Assembly (NCBI GenBank): GCA_015680685.1
Contig: MNCI01003445.1
Location: 40,269 to 104,268 of the forward strand
DNA: 64,000 bases
Direction: 5' to 3'
Source of the DNA: Gnetum montanum
Taxonomy: Eukaryota; Streptophyta; Gnetopsida; Gnetales; Gnetaceae
Position numbers and translations under genes: made by a program. The notes under the pieces were generated by a model. The model did no database searches and was not told the origin of the DNA. It saw nothing but the letters and a program-made list of their open reading frames with translations. This document shows, piece after piece, positions 1-11,545 of this stretch (position 1 is the stretch's first letter; each line of letters opens with the position of its first letter).

Positions 1-560
1 CCTAGAATTAGAAAAATTCTAGGCAATGTGTTGACTCTACTCCAAGGAAGGTTGACTATGCTCCCAATAAGGGTTGAGTAAGTCCAAGCACTTAGAGAAA
101 TTTCTATAGAAATTAGGTTGCCATTTGACTATGCTCAACTATGCTCTAGGGTAGTGGAGAGTGTAGTCTCAACAGTTAGAAAAAACTGCAAAAAACTAAG
201 CCTTCAATGCTAACTATGCTTGACTACACTCCCAGGTAGTGGAGAGCGTAGTCTCAACACTTAGAAAATCTATCAAACTATTTCTTGCATCCTAACTAGG
301 CTATGCAACTATTAGCTTGACACTTAGGAAAATTTACAAAAATGACCTTTGGTATTGACTACACTCCCTACTAAGTTGACTACATTCTCGTGTAGTGAAG
401 AATGTAGTCCCAACACTTAGAAAAATCTGCAACTTATTGCTTCATGCTAACACTTAGGAAAAATTGCACAAAATCTATCTTTGGAGCTAGCTATGCTATT
501 CACTGGGATGACTATGCTTTGGTGTAGTGGAAAGCATAGTCCCAACACTTAGAAAAAATT
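1..560. repeat. Row of degenerate hairpin repeats
   Basis: Four irregular repeats each hold an inverted repeat with a 10-base loop containing GTAGTG, followed by a conserved tail like CAACACTTAGAAAAA. Arms lie at about 137-147/158-168, 222-232/243-253, 378-388/399-409 and 510-520/531-541. The last two stems are perfect over 11 bp although their sequences differ. A separate perfect 9-bp inverted repeat sits at 1-9/15-23. No coding potential is seen. It may be the inside of an unrecognised element; the left border is outside the window. Confidence 0.7.
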
Positions 561-1036
561 GCAGAAAGTGCCCTCATGCTGACACTTGTGCAAATTTTCA
601 ATCAAAACATGGTAGCCCAAATTTAGTGATGTTTTAAGATCAGCCATGAGTTGCCTTAATGAGGTGGCTTGAACAATTAGCTTGATGGATGAGGGTGGAT
701 TCATTTTCTTAGTCCAAAGAACATATTTGCCTATGAGGTTGAATCTAAGTACCAAAGAGGTCACAATATCTCTCATAAAATAATAGAAACTCCCAGAAAT
801 ATCTGGGAACACTACAAGCTTCTCAGTGTAATTGGAGGATAGTGAAGTGGTAACTATAATGGTGATGTAGCCCCAAGGGTAGGAGATAGCAATAGAAGTG
901 GTTGTTGATCATATTGCCAAAACTCTCAATGCACTTGTGCATTCGTACCAAATGTCACTATACTCAAGGATGTGAGCATGTTTGCAGGGATCACAAGCAA
1001 CAAAATCAACATAACATAACATGAAGAATTGTTGGA
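561..1036. other. Unassigned stretch before the coiled-coil ORF
   Basis: No recognisable gene. A minus-strand open frame at 549-812 has no family resemblance I can name and may be chance. By position this could be internal sequence of Athila copy 0, upstream of its coiled-coil ORF, but copies 1 and 2 show nothing similar. Confidence 0.3.
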
Positions 1037-2292
1037 TTGACTAGTGGGGACTGGGCAACAGCTTTTGGATGTCTTTCACCTTCTAGACAACATTATTACA
1101 ACCTAATTGAAGCTACTAGAGGTAAGGGGAAAAACATCATATTGGAGGGACAACTTGAAATAGCCAGGGAGTGGAAAAAATGCTTAGCTATGAAAGTTGT
1201 CAAACTAAGAGCCCAAATTTCCAATCTAGCATTCATCAACCTGGAACTAATAAGAGATGAGGCTATGGAACAACTTCACACTAGACTCAAAGGGGTTGAA
1301 GGTGCAATGGAGATAGTGGTGTTCTATCGATCCTTGGTAGAGGCCACATAACATAAGATTCAGAAGGCCTTGGATTAGACCCACTAGGAGAATGTCCAAT
1401 TGATAGTAGAAAATCATAGTCCTATGGAATGTTGATGCACACAAGCAACAATTAACAAATTTCATCCATTAATAGTAGGAGAAATTGACCAGAGTAAACA
1501 TAGAAGTGAGGAGATTAGCAGTAGAAAATAAAAATCTCTCCATGGAGGAAGTTCATGTCCTTCACCAGAAAACTACGATTGAGGTAGCTGCTTGGAAATC
1601 AAAGGCTCTCAAATTTGAGAGATTCAAGGACCATTATAGAGAATATGTTTATCTACAAAAAGAGGTAAATGGGAAGCACATCTAGTTGGCATAGGAAAAG
1701 GTAAATGAGATCCTCCAAAAGCTCCAACAAGTAAGAGAGTTGTGAAAACCCATTGTTGATAGGATAGATACCTATAATAAAGAGAAAATTCACATAAAGG
1801 AGTTACAGATTGAAGAGATGACAAAGTATATGGAGCTTGCCAATTTCCATTATGCAAACCTAGCCATGTTGACTACTAGATGATCATAGTTTGAATTAGA
1901 GAAGTAGGTGGCCAACTCGTACTTATCGTACGAGGCCAAGTTCAAGTACCACAAAGACATCAAGGACAAGCTTGTGATGGATAATGCTAAACTCAAGGTT
2001 CTCAAGGCATGATTCATGAATCAACGATCAACTGCTAAGAACCTGGCCAAGAGAATGAATGACTACTAGGAGCTATAGAGCATAGTGAGGGCGTTCAACA
2101 TTGAATGCAAACAGTTTTCTGCTTGGTTCATTAATGTAAATGAAATGTTCCCAATAATGCCCTATCCATGGGATGTCCCCATTCTAGAGGTTGCAGTTGC
2201 AGTAAGATAGCCATAGCTACCTTAGCTACCATACATGCCTGGAGCTAACGAAGGTCCTTCAGAGCCTCAGGAGCCACCATCACATGGGACTA
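1037..2292 (+). pseudogene. Decayed coiled-coil ORF in the env position of Athila copy 0
   Basis: Two overlapping reading blocks, 1037-1351 and 1485 to about 2292 in another frame, encode highly charged, Leu/Glu/Lys-rich helical sequence typical of coiled coils. It ends in a Pro/Glu-rich tail before a TGA-free gap and a polypurine tract. The second block stays in one frame for about 270 codons and is interrupted mostly by TAG codons. It lies between the expected end of pol and the 3' LTR, where Athila elements often carry an extra or env-like ORF. I see no signal peptide or membrane segment, so env is not supported. Copies 1 and 2 of this family do not have it. The product is unrecognised; it could be a captured host coiled-coil gene. 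Confidence 0.5.
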
Positions 2293-2526
2293 TTTGATCT
2301 TCTCCACTGTCTTCATGCAATCAAAGGATGTGTTATCCAAGTTTTTGTAGAGCCATGTCATGGTGTTCAATTTTGTGTCATGAACACCATAATATTTTGT
2401 AATTTGTGTGATCTGTACACTTGAGCACTCAATTTTGTCAAGTTAGTTTGCTTTGTTAAGAGTCAATCAATAATTCCATACCTTTTCAATTTTGTAAGGG
2501 AACTTGAGGATGAGTTTTTATTTAGT
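2293..2526 (+). other. 3' untranslated part of Athila copy 0
   Basis: Non-coding. The stretch just before the polypurine tract, about 2485-2530, is the reverse complement of the corresponding part of Athila copy 1 (about 4576-4615) with few differences. This ties copy 0 to the same family in the opposite orientation. Confidence 0.7.
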
Positions 2527-2536
2527 CATGGGGATA
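2527..2536 (+). promoter_or_regulatory. Polypurine tract of Athila copy 0
   Basis: CATGGGGATA directly precedes the LTR start TGATGAAG. It matches the tracts of copy 1 (complement at 4569-4578) and copy 2 (37348-37357). This is the priming site for plus-strand DNA synthesis and proves that the following LTR is a 3' LTR. Confidence 0.75.
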
Positions 2537-3452
2537 TGATGAAGTGTTAATGTGTTGCATCGATAGGCCCCCATTAATGTGGCCTCATTGACGGGCCCCC
2601 ATTGATGGGGCCCCATTTAGGTGGTGTTGCCTCATTGACAGGGTTGCATTGACATAGAGTTTGCTACATCTATGGGGTCCCATCAATGCAATCCTATAGC
2701 AAAAACTATAAATACAAGCTCCCACATATTTTTATGGGGATTCAAGTCATAGCACTAGTTTAACTCTTGTATTTTTTACATTGAAAAGTTAGAATATTTT
2801 CCTGAGTATCCACAACAGGAGTCATTGAGTGTACAGATCTTTATTTGAGCACTATTATACCTAAACTACATCAATGTGTATGAAAATAAAGATAAGTTTA
2901 AATTATTTATTTATGCATTCATTATTTTTATTAAATATTCAATTAATTAAGCTAAGTTAGACTTTAATCAATTAAGCTAAATAGATTAAGTCGATAAGTA
3001 CAATCGCTTCAACCATAGACACCCATTCGCTTGGTAATCTTAGTAGTGTTATTGCTTGGTGCATCTAGTAGTGTAGTGCTTGGTAACCTAGTAATGGATA
3101 CGTGGGTTTAGTATGTGTACAGAAAGTGGGACTTGATGCTTATATTAGGACTAGTTAGAGATTAGTTAAATGGTTCAATTAAATTAATTCTCAATTTACT
3201 TCATCTCTCTCTTTAAGCATCAAAACTATAAAACATAAAATAATAAAAATCATATGCCTTGATTACAATTAACCATACCATTGTGCATCACATGTGTAAT
3301 TGGGAAGATAATGAATGACCATTAGGGCAAGGTTCGCTTCTTGGAAGACCAGTGCACTGGAGACTATAAAGTTCATAGAATGCGACCGGATCATGCGTGA
3401 ACATTTTGTGATTCGTATGGTTTGGAATAGGGGTACCTTCAACCACTCATCA
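2537..3452 (+). repeat. 3' LTR of Athila copy 0
   Basis: 916 bp, beginning TGATGAAG and ending ACTCATCA like the other LTRs of this family. A TATA box (ACTATAAATAC) lies at about 2706-2714. Just upstream of it, 2553-2650 holds repeated ATTGATGGGGCCCC-like units, which differ from the arrays at the same place in copies 1 and 2. The element continues left out of the window, so its target duplication cannot be checked; the right flank is ATATA. Confidence 0.8.
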
Positions 3453-3738
3453 ATATATTTTTAATATTTGTATTCTAATGGGTAGGTAAGTGAATGAAGA
3501 TTTAACAATTAACTATCTAACTAATCAACTAATCTTGTAACTAACTATCCTAAAATAGAGTAACCGCTTCCACTTGACATATATATTTTGAACTAGTAGT
3601 AACACTATTGGGTTGCCAAGTGGCTATTACTGGGCATACAAAATGTCCACTACTAGGATTACTAAGTGTAATACGTCATGCTCAAAGTAGTTGTACTTAC
3701 GTATTTATGATTAATTACATTATTTATTCAAGGACATA
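3453..3738 (-). repeat. LTR X, left part (split by two insertions)
   Basis: Divergent Athila-type LTR in minus orientation. It aligns with the middle of the copy 1 LTR (about 3925-4190), including the TAACTAATCAACTA stretch and the accept/lose pattern of GGGTTACCAAGTG-like motifs. Copy 0 inserted at its left edge in the opposite orientation, and copy 1 inserted at 3739-3743. The remainder continues at 30995. Confidence 0.65.
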
Positions 3739-3743
3739 AATGT
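3739..3743. repeat. Target duplication of Athila copy 1, left (AATGT)
   Basis: AATGT immediately outside the LTR start; the same five bases follow the right LTR at 30995-30999. This marks the insertion site inside LTR X. Confidence 0.85.
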
Positions 3744-4568
3744 TGATGAGTGGTGAGGTATCCCTACAATTAACCATATAAATACGAGTGTACACACATG
3801 ATCCAGTCGAGTTCCAAAGACTAGGTGCTTATGCACCTTCATAGAACCCAAATGGGTTTGTCAATCATTATCTTCCCAAGATTACTTGTATAGCACGATT
3901 GTATGGTTAAGTAAACTTGAGGTATATGATTTTTGTATATTTTCTTATGTTTTATGTCCTGATGCTACAAAGGGAGAAGTGAACTAATTAAGTAACTAAC
4001 TTAATTTAACTAATCAACTATGCTCTAACTAGCCCTAACAAAAGCATCCATTTCCACTTGCCATACACATCCTGAACTAGTGCAACACTACTGGGATTAC
4101 CAAACACTAATCGTTACTGGGTTACCAAGTGTTCCACGCATGCTCGAAGTGGTCGTGTTGAGTGTGCTTACTTGGGAGAGTTAACAAGGTGAGAGAGAGA
4201 ACATTAATTAACTAAGGAAAGCATTAAATAATTATAAATAACATTAAGTAAGCTATTCTAAATGTTGCAAGGTTTATCACAAAGTTCATCTTTATTTTCG
4301 ATCGTAAGGTGTGCTCAGGTACACAATGCTCGAATAAAGATCTGTTTACTTTATGACTCCTACTATGGGCACTCAAAAATAATTCTAACTTTGAGGAAGG
4401 AAAATTGCAAGAGTTTAGGTAAGGGACTAAGACTAACTATGCAAAGCAAGTGTGCTTGCCTCTTATTTATAGGCGATGAGGTGGGTCCTAACATTGGATG
4501 CTCGATATCACTTGGTGGGCTCCGATATCGCATATGTGATATTGCTACCTCCATATTGCAGTTCATCA
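3744..4568 (-). repeat. 3' LTR of Athila copy 1
   Basis: 825 bp, TGATGAG...TTCATCA. The minus-strand TATA box (TATAAATAAGA) is at 4463-4472. Immediately upstream of it in element orientation are GATATCG/GATATCA units (about 4502-4550), also present in the right LTR but absent from copies 0 and 2. Confidence 0.9.
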
Positions 4569-4578
4569 TACCCCCATG
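4569..4578 (-). promoter_or_regulatory. Polypurine tract of Athila copy 1
   Basis: Read on the minus strand this is CATGGGGGTA directly before the LTR; the same tract is found in copies 0 and 2. Confidence 0.75.
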
Positions 4579-6428
4579 ATTAAATAAAAACTTGTCCTCA
4601 AGTTCCTTACAAAATATTGGGAAGGTATGGGATTATTGATTGAATGACAACTGATGGTGACATGGGATGATAGACTCAAAGTGCTCGGGGAATGGATCGA
4701 CAAATATATTACAACATTGGTGTTCATGCCCCTTGTGGTGAACACTATACATAGATGACATCGAAGCCTTCATTTGATAGCTTGAAGAGAGAGAGAGAGA
4801 GAGAAAAGAAAATAAGCCACATTGCTACCGATGTCGAAACTATGCACTCTGTTGTTCATCCATAGCCACATGTACAAACTTGTTCCTTGGGTAAACACTT
4901 CAACTTTAGTCCATCCTGAGTGCTTCCCTTCTATCCTAGTCCACTGTTCATGTGATCACCATCTGCACATACAACACAGTCATGAATTAGCAATGATAGA
5001 TAAGATATAGTGTAGTTGATACCTTGCCTCGATATGAATTACCTTGGTTGGGTTGTGGTATGGTAGATACTACGTTAGAGGTTTATGATTGATAACTGCC
5101 CAAGGTGTAGGGGTAAGATAGGTATGGAATGGAAAAATTTGTGACAGGGCCCCCACAACTAATAGTGAACCTTTGATAGTAATAAGATGGATAATTGAAG
5201 GAACAAGAAAGATGAGAGAAAGAACAACGGTGAAGCCAATGTCATGGATGGGGATGAAATGAGAAATGGTTCATTACAAACAATGTTGAAAGGAAAGAAC
5301 TTAACAACTGCACCAAAAAGGAATGCTAGTCGGTCCTCCCCAAAGCAGGCTCATGCCTTTTATGCCCTAATAGAATCACAAACTAAAGAGTCCATAGCCT
5401 CTAGGAATAATGTATGGAACAATGGTTAAGAGCTTACCTACAAGAAGTTACCAAAGATGAACAATGCCCCAACCAAGATATACACTGATCATAGAATCGG
5501 CAATGAGGTGGAATATGGGAAGAAATATGGAAGGAGAGGGGAAAATGGAATGGAATCCCAAGAGTAAGGTTGTGTAAAGTCCCCTATGTATTATATGGTT
5601 ATGGTGATTGAATAGAATTTATTCCAAATTTAGATTCAAACAAACCACATTCAGTGACCTCACATCAACACATTTGACCAACCCATCCTCTTGAAGCAAA
5701 AAGAATGCATTCATAGAGTCACCACCATTCCAAGGAGAGAAAGATAGAGAAGCAGGAAGTGAGAAAGGGCCTTAGTTAGAGAGAACCTTCAGGCATGGGT
5801 AACATGTCTTTCTAGTGCCATAACTAGTGTTTGTAGCCCATATTTCATTATTATGTCTAAGGGGTATGCTTTGAATTCTCATAAATTTTTTTTATGTGAG
5901 AACCACACCATGCAAAGAATTATTTAATTCATTTGACTTCCTAATGTTTGGTCAATGGTAATGACGGAAAACCCATAAAAAGCATCCAAGTACCCAAGAG
6001 AATAGCCAGCACAAGTTTGTCGAATCCCCTTGAAGTCACATCCTTTTCAGCCATTGAGTACTTCCTTGTTTTGAAGAATACCTAGCCACCAATTTATTAA
6101 TAAGTTCATTTAGAAAAAAGGATAGTATAGTTCCAAAGCCAAGGGAGATAATAGAGTTGAATGGATGAATGGACGATGTGGACTCATTACCTGTTTTATC
6201 AAAAGAACCATATCTTAGTGTCAACATCAAAATTCAAAGGTAAAAACCAAACATTAGCAATCAACACCATTATAGTAAAATCCACCATCATGATCACTTA
6301 TTGTATGATGAATGAAAGTAAATCAAACAAAGAAATAGTAAAAAATGTGAATTATGGTGTAAAAAAATAAGTAAAATTGAAAAGAGATGTAAAACAAAAA
6401 TACAAAAAGAGCCAAGGGCTTAGAATGG
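4579..6428 (-). other. Non-coding stretch between integrase and 3' LTR, Athila copy 1
   Basis: Aligns along most of its length with 37358-39290 of copy 2, so it is a regular part of the family. Neither strand has a convincing ORF: the short open frames are not shared between copies. A GA microsatellite is at about 4786-4804. If an env-like gene was ever here it is no longer recognisable. Confidence 0.6.
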
Positions 6429-7620
6429 TTAGCATTGGTGGCCATCTCCCCCACAACTGAGTTGGAAGGGGGAGATCCGAAATAACAAGCAAGGTTCTCC
6501 ACCAATAGAGGTAGTATTAGTATTGGTTGTTCTAGGCTCATGGAAAGGTTTGGTTTGTTGGATTTTGACCAAAAATTTCTTATCTGGGATCTTAGGTTTG
6601 TAAATCATCATGGCCTCTAAAGGAAAAGTTGCATGAATAATATAAGGTCCTTCTCACAGCGTTTGAAATTTAGTGCGTTGTGGCATGTGTGTGGGGTTCC
6701 AATAAAGAGCCTTATCTCTCGTTTAGTATTTAACTTTTCTAATTTTTAGGTCATGACATCATTTATTAAAGGCCTTATGCAATTCATTAGATGACAGGGT
6801 GACTAATTGGTTCTCATCTAGCAAGTTAAGGCTCATTAACTGTTCTTTTCATACTAGATTGAGGTCAAGGTTGAGGTCACATGTTGTGGATAGTGTACAG
6901 AGCTCTACTTGAATAGGAAGCATTGGAAGTTTATTATACACTAACTCATAGGGAGGGTAGCCTATAGGGAGCTTCCATGTAGAGTAGTATGTCCAAAGAG
7001 CATCATTTAGTTTGGTGCTCTAATCTTACCTACTTGCTAATAGTTTGTTTTAATATTTTCGTAATCTCCCTATTGGTGACTTCAGCTTGACCATTTGCTT
7101 GAGGATGATATGGTGTAGTCAGCTTGTGTTCCACTCCTAAGCATTGCATCAACTTCTAAAAAGTTGCACCTGTAAAATGTGTACCATTATCCGAAATAAG
7201 TGCATGAGGCATGCCAAACCTATTTATGATTTGTTGTTGAAAAACTAATGCAGTGGTAGATGATGTATAGTCCATAACAATTACTTCTACCCATTTTGTA
7301 AAATAGTCAACAACAACAACAATGTAGGCTTTTCCATTGGACATTGGTGTAATAGGCCCCATAAAATTAATTCCCCATATATTGAAGGGTTTTAAAGGTT
7401 GAATCCATTTTTGTGGACCCTCCATTCTAGCATTCATTCCCCCATCATGTTGGCAGTGCTCACAAGATTAGACGAAATGATGAGCATCCCAAAACAATGC
7501 AGGCCAATAATATCTTGCAAGAAAGATTTTAATGGTTGTTCATCTCCTAGCATAATGACCCCCCCATAAGGGCCCTCATGAGCATCTTAAGGAACTCGTA
7601 ATTGATCTACATTAGGAACA
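6429..7620 (-). pseudogene. Integrase of Athila copy 1 (broken)
   Basis: Encodes the enzyme that inserts element DNA. The N-terminal zinc-binding part (GPYGGHYAR...CEHCQHDGG) lies at about 7600-7440. The catalytic core at 7437-7156 contains FMGPITPMSNGKAYIVVVVD and LISDNGTHFTG. The first catalytic Asp, expected in WGIDFMGP, is Asn here (GINFMGP), so this copy is dead even apart from its stops. The C-terminal domain (GDKALYWNPTHMPQ.., LWEGPYIIHATFP) follows to about 6470. Several stops and frame changes break the frame. Homologous to 39290-40480 in copy 2. Confidence 0.8.
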
Positions 7621-9300
7621 CACCATCGAACCAAGCCATCGAGACATACCTTATAAAGGTGCCCGTTGATTTCCATGAAATACTTGGCTCGATGTAGAAA
7701 CTGCTATTTTCTTTTAACGTCTAACTCTTGTGGTGTTTCTTGTGTAAGGAGATAGGTAAGAATGCTACTATACCAATTTGTCTCCATGGTTAATTGATTA
7801 TATACTACACCTGCAAAGAGGAATTTATCAAGAAAGCAATCAGAAAGTGAATATTCATCCTCTTTGTTGTCCCATCTTAACCAAGATAAATGATCAACAA
7901 CAACGTTCTCGGTGCCTTTACAATCTATCATTGTAAGATCAAACTCTTGTAAGATTATGAGCTATCGTATGATGCGATGGCTCACTGTTGGTTTATTCAG
8001 CAGGAACCAAATTGCACTATGCTCTGTGTGTACAAATACCTTATATCCCAATACATAATGCCTAAACTTATCTAGTGTAAACACCATAGCCATTAACTCC
8101 TTTTCCGTTGTGGTGTAGTCCAGTTGTGCACCAGCAATACTTTGACTTGCATAATGTATGTAATAGGATTGTTTTTGGTCATCTAACTATGTAAGTACGG
8201 CTCTTAGAGCATAGATGGATGCATCAGTCATTATGTAGAATTGTCTAGACATCAGGAGCTTGTAGAATAGGTATTTCTACAAGCTTCTGCTTCAAGGTTT
8301 GGAAAGCTAGTTCACATTCCCTGGTCCATTCAAAGGGTATGTTCTTTTTCGTTAGTTTAACCAATGATTTTGCAACCTTTGAAACGTTCTCAATGAATCT
8401 TCTCTAATAGCTAGTGTGTCCAAGGAATGATCAGATGTCTTTTACAATTTCAAGTTGGTGCATGATTCCTTGGATGACTTTAATATTTTTGGGGTCTACC
8501 TCTATCCCTGTTTGTGAAATATTATGCCCTAATACTACACCTTCTTGGACCATTAAATGGATTTTTTGCCAGTTGAGCCTTAAATTAGTTTCAACACATT
8601 GTTTTACTACTCTCTCTAATCGATCCAATGCTTGATCAAAGTCCACTTTGTAGGTAGAAAAATCATCCATGAAGACCTCTACATCATTCCCTATTTGCTA
8701 CTAAAAGATACTTAGAACCAAACATTGAAATGTTGTAGGGGCATTGCACAAGCTAAATGGCATCTATCTATATGCAAATGTCCCCCAAGGACTTGTAAAC
8801 ATAGTTTTGGCTTGGTCTTCTGGTGCTATTTGGATTTGGTTGTATCCACTTTACCCATCCAGAAAAATATAGTAGCGATGCCCTACAATTATGTCTAAGA
8901 CTTGGTCAACGAATGGCAATGGAAAGTGGTCTTTGAATGTTGCCATGTTCAGTAGCTTAAAGTCTATACACACCCTCCATTTACCTCCCTTTTGGGCACA
9001 ATAACTAATGAACTAACCCATTCGCTATTAGTAATCAGGTAGATGAACCCAACTTTTAGAAGTTGTTCAATTTCTTCTTTAACCACTTGCTTCAGCTTTG
9101 GGTTCAATCACCTATGTGGTTATCATCAAGGCTTCATGAAGGGGTCAGTGTAAATCCTATGTTGGCATATCCTAGGGTCTATTTCAATTAATTCAGGATA
9201 TGACCAAGTAAAGGCTTTCGACCAATTTTTCATCATTTTCAGAAGTCTCTCTTTTTGCTAAGGAGCAAGCTTAGCATTAATAATTATCAATTTTCCAATT
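7621..9300 (-). pseudogene. Reverse transcriptase and RNase H of Athila copy 1 (broken)
   Basis: RT with the catalytic box FMDDFSTY near 8670 and the Athila-typical LNWQK..LMVQEGVVLGHNIS after it. RNase H follows (LDYTTTEKELMAMVF, then VHTEHSAIWFL where the usual Asp is Glu), then the linker to integrase (MIDCKGTENVVVDHLS, about 7931-7880). The frame is cut by many TAG, TAA and frame changes. In element order it follows protease and precedes integrase, as in all Ty3/gypsy elements. Confidence 0.8.
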
Positions 9301-9946
9301 TTGAGAAATGTATACTCCATACTGGTGGGCAACAGTTTTAATTCAAGGGGCTCTTTCTTAAAGTTTTTAGGGATATCCAACTTTCCTCAGTTGACATTTT
9401 CAATGTCAAGACTTGGAGGTTGGCAATGCACTTGCTCTAATGTGTCTATGCTATCAATGTAAGTGCAAGTCAAACCCTCAATTGGTTCCATGCATATAGT
9501 GTAATTGCTCTCTTGGTTAGTTATTAACCACTGGGTGCCTTCTTGTGTTGTGGCTACTGCATACAGGCATCTTTGTATGTTAGTTACTTGTGCACACTAC
9601 ATATAGGCAATGTTAAACATTGTACGAACCAGGACTTCTACATGCAATTACACCCTATGTCACTATATGTGATGCACGGAATTTTCTTCTTCTCCATCTT
9701 TCAGAACATATTTTCCTTTGATATCTTAGGGAAAGATCATGTATGCATCAATTCTGCTTAGCCATGCTCTTCCCATTATGATGGGAAGTCCCCCTTACAG
9801 TTGTTGACTTGAATCACTAGGAAGTCAACTGGATACAACCATCCATAAATAGTGCTGACAACGTCCTTCACGAGTCCTAATGGGATAGTAATGGATTGGT
9901 CGGTCAACTCTAAACATATGTTACTCTTTTTTAGTGGAGGTTGGTT
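9301..9946 (-). pseudogene. Protease C-terminal part and linker, Athila copy 1
   Basis: Minus-strand sequence with SITIPLGLVKDVVSTIYGW and the KGDFP(I)..G stretch typical of the C-terminal half of retroviral-type aspartic proteases, followed by a poorly conserved linker to RT. The N-terminal half with the catalytic Asp is 17 kb away at 27390-27720 because the old Tat element inserted between them. About 9440-9470 is the unoccupied equivalent of the insertion site used by the younger Tat element in copy 2. Confidence 0.75.
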
Positions 9947-9951
9947 CCAGG
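9947..9951. repeat. Target duplication of the old Tat element, left (CCAGG)
   Basis: CCAGG precedes the element start TGTAGCGAC; the same five bases follow the element at 27385-27389. Joining the two sides reproduces the uninterrupted protease region of copy 2 at about 60690-60705. Confidence 0.85.
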
Positions 9952-11531
9952 TGTAGCGACTGAAAACATCGATGGCTGGAAACACTAAGAGGTTGCCAGG
10001 TCAATAGTTTAACCTCGGATCCATGCGAGGGTCATGCTAGATAAAATGAAAGTGGGGCACACTGAATAGTTTGGACAATTAGACAGGGACTTAATCGGTG
10101 TAACTTAACCTTTCATAAATGTTTTTTTAAGTATGAGATATGTGAGGCAAAATTGATGATCAATAAATGTAGGAATAAAGAAAATAATGTCAAACAGCAA
10201 TAACAATAAAGAGATAACAGAATAAAATGGGGTAAGAAAATGCACTGCCACAAAGTCATAGGTTTGATTCTTTACCTTGTTTGAAAATGTATAACAAGTT
10301 ATCCAACGCCGAAAGTGCACAAGGAGTTCAAGAATAACCAGAATACTCAAAATGTGCCAACTATGCCTTTGAGTGAGAACTTAAAAGCTAACAGTGCAAA
10401 ATGCCAACAAGCCAACTGCTCTCGCTAATGCAAAAATTCCAATTCTTTGAGTCAAAAAGCCAACTGCAAAGAAAAGCCAACACACAAAAATGCTAATGTA
10501 AAAGGCCAACGCAAATTGCCAACTGCAAAGATGCTAACTTGAATTTCCAACCCTTTGAGCATTGCTTGTTAGGGTATTTATAGGACTAGGAGGAAGTGAG
10601 AAATGAGGCCTAGATGCCACATGTCTTGGACCCATGAGATGCTGACGTGCCTGTACTGCGTAGATGTGTAAAATCAGTCGTGAACTTGCTATGCTACAAC
10701 CATGTTGTCGAAACTAGAGATGCTAGAATCTGGTATGCTAACATTGCAAGTGAGGAATGAAGCACATTGGAGTAGTGGAGCTGCTTGCTATACTATGTAG
10801 CATAGAACATTAATGTAGTGTAGCTACTTGCTATGTTGTGTTACGCTATGTAGCATAGCATAACATAGCCACCGGTTTGAAAAAGAAAGTTGTGTTGAAG
10901 TCACCAACTTTTGTTGAAAGTCTTAGTACATGCAAGGTTAACTTTTGGAGCATTTTATTAATTTTCATATTTGCTATGCTATGCTACACTACGTAGCATA
11001 GCCTAGCATAGTAGCCAATGTAATTTGCACTTCTGTCAAAACTGAGGCAAGAAAACTTTCTTTGTTTTGCCCTTGCTAAGCTGTGCTATGCTATATAGTG
11101 TAGCATAACGTAGCACCCTGTGTTGGCTAAATTTTGACTTTGCCCTGCGCAAACATCTTGCCAAACTCTTATTCAGATACTTGATTAATTTTTTGAATGC
11201 TTTCTATGCTACGCAGCGTAGCGTAGCGTAGCATAGCAAACTTCTCCACTAGAAAACTTGCCGAACTATTTTGTCCATCCTAAACACTGCCGACAACTCC
11301 TAGCATAGTTTCTAAGTAGACTGACATCCAGGTGAATTAACCAGGTGGGCAAGCTGAAGAGTCCATCGGGCCTATCAGCTCTGGCAGTAGAAAAATTGCC
11401 GAACTAAATAGTCTAACCTTAGTGCCTACATTTTCCTACCAAACCTTCATGATGCTATACTTGTGGAAGTCCTTGCCTAAATTCCAAGACCTTGGTGAAG
11501 TAAGAGGATCTCAAAATTTTATGGTGTTTCA
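9952..11531 (-). repeat. 3' LTR of the old Tat element
   Basis: 1,580 bp. Its end in element orientation, AGTCGCTACA, aligns with the LTR end of the younger copy (CGTCGTTCCA). A minus-strand TATA box (CCTATAAATACCC) is at about 10567-10580. The U3 part (10680-11230) is full of palindromes such as GCTACGTAGCATAGC, decayed versions of the TACGC-rich palindromes in the younger LTR. Confidence 0.85.
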
Positions 11532-11545
11532 TTGGCCCCTCTTTG
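11532..11545 (-). promoter_or_regulatory. Polypurine tract of the old Tat element
   Basis: On the minus strand CAAAGAGGGGCCAA directly abuts the LTR; the younger copy has CAAAGAGGGGCCAT at 58553-58566. Confidence 0.85.

Noticed and set aside
4786-4804. GA microsatellite as a GAGA regulatory site
   Set aside because: Shorter and interrupted in copy 2; ordinary microsatellite growth.
5244-5429. 61-residue plus-strand open frame as a host exon
   Set aside because: Similar sequence occurs in copy 2 (about 38060-38240) with the frame broken, so it is element sequence without coding constraint.
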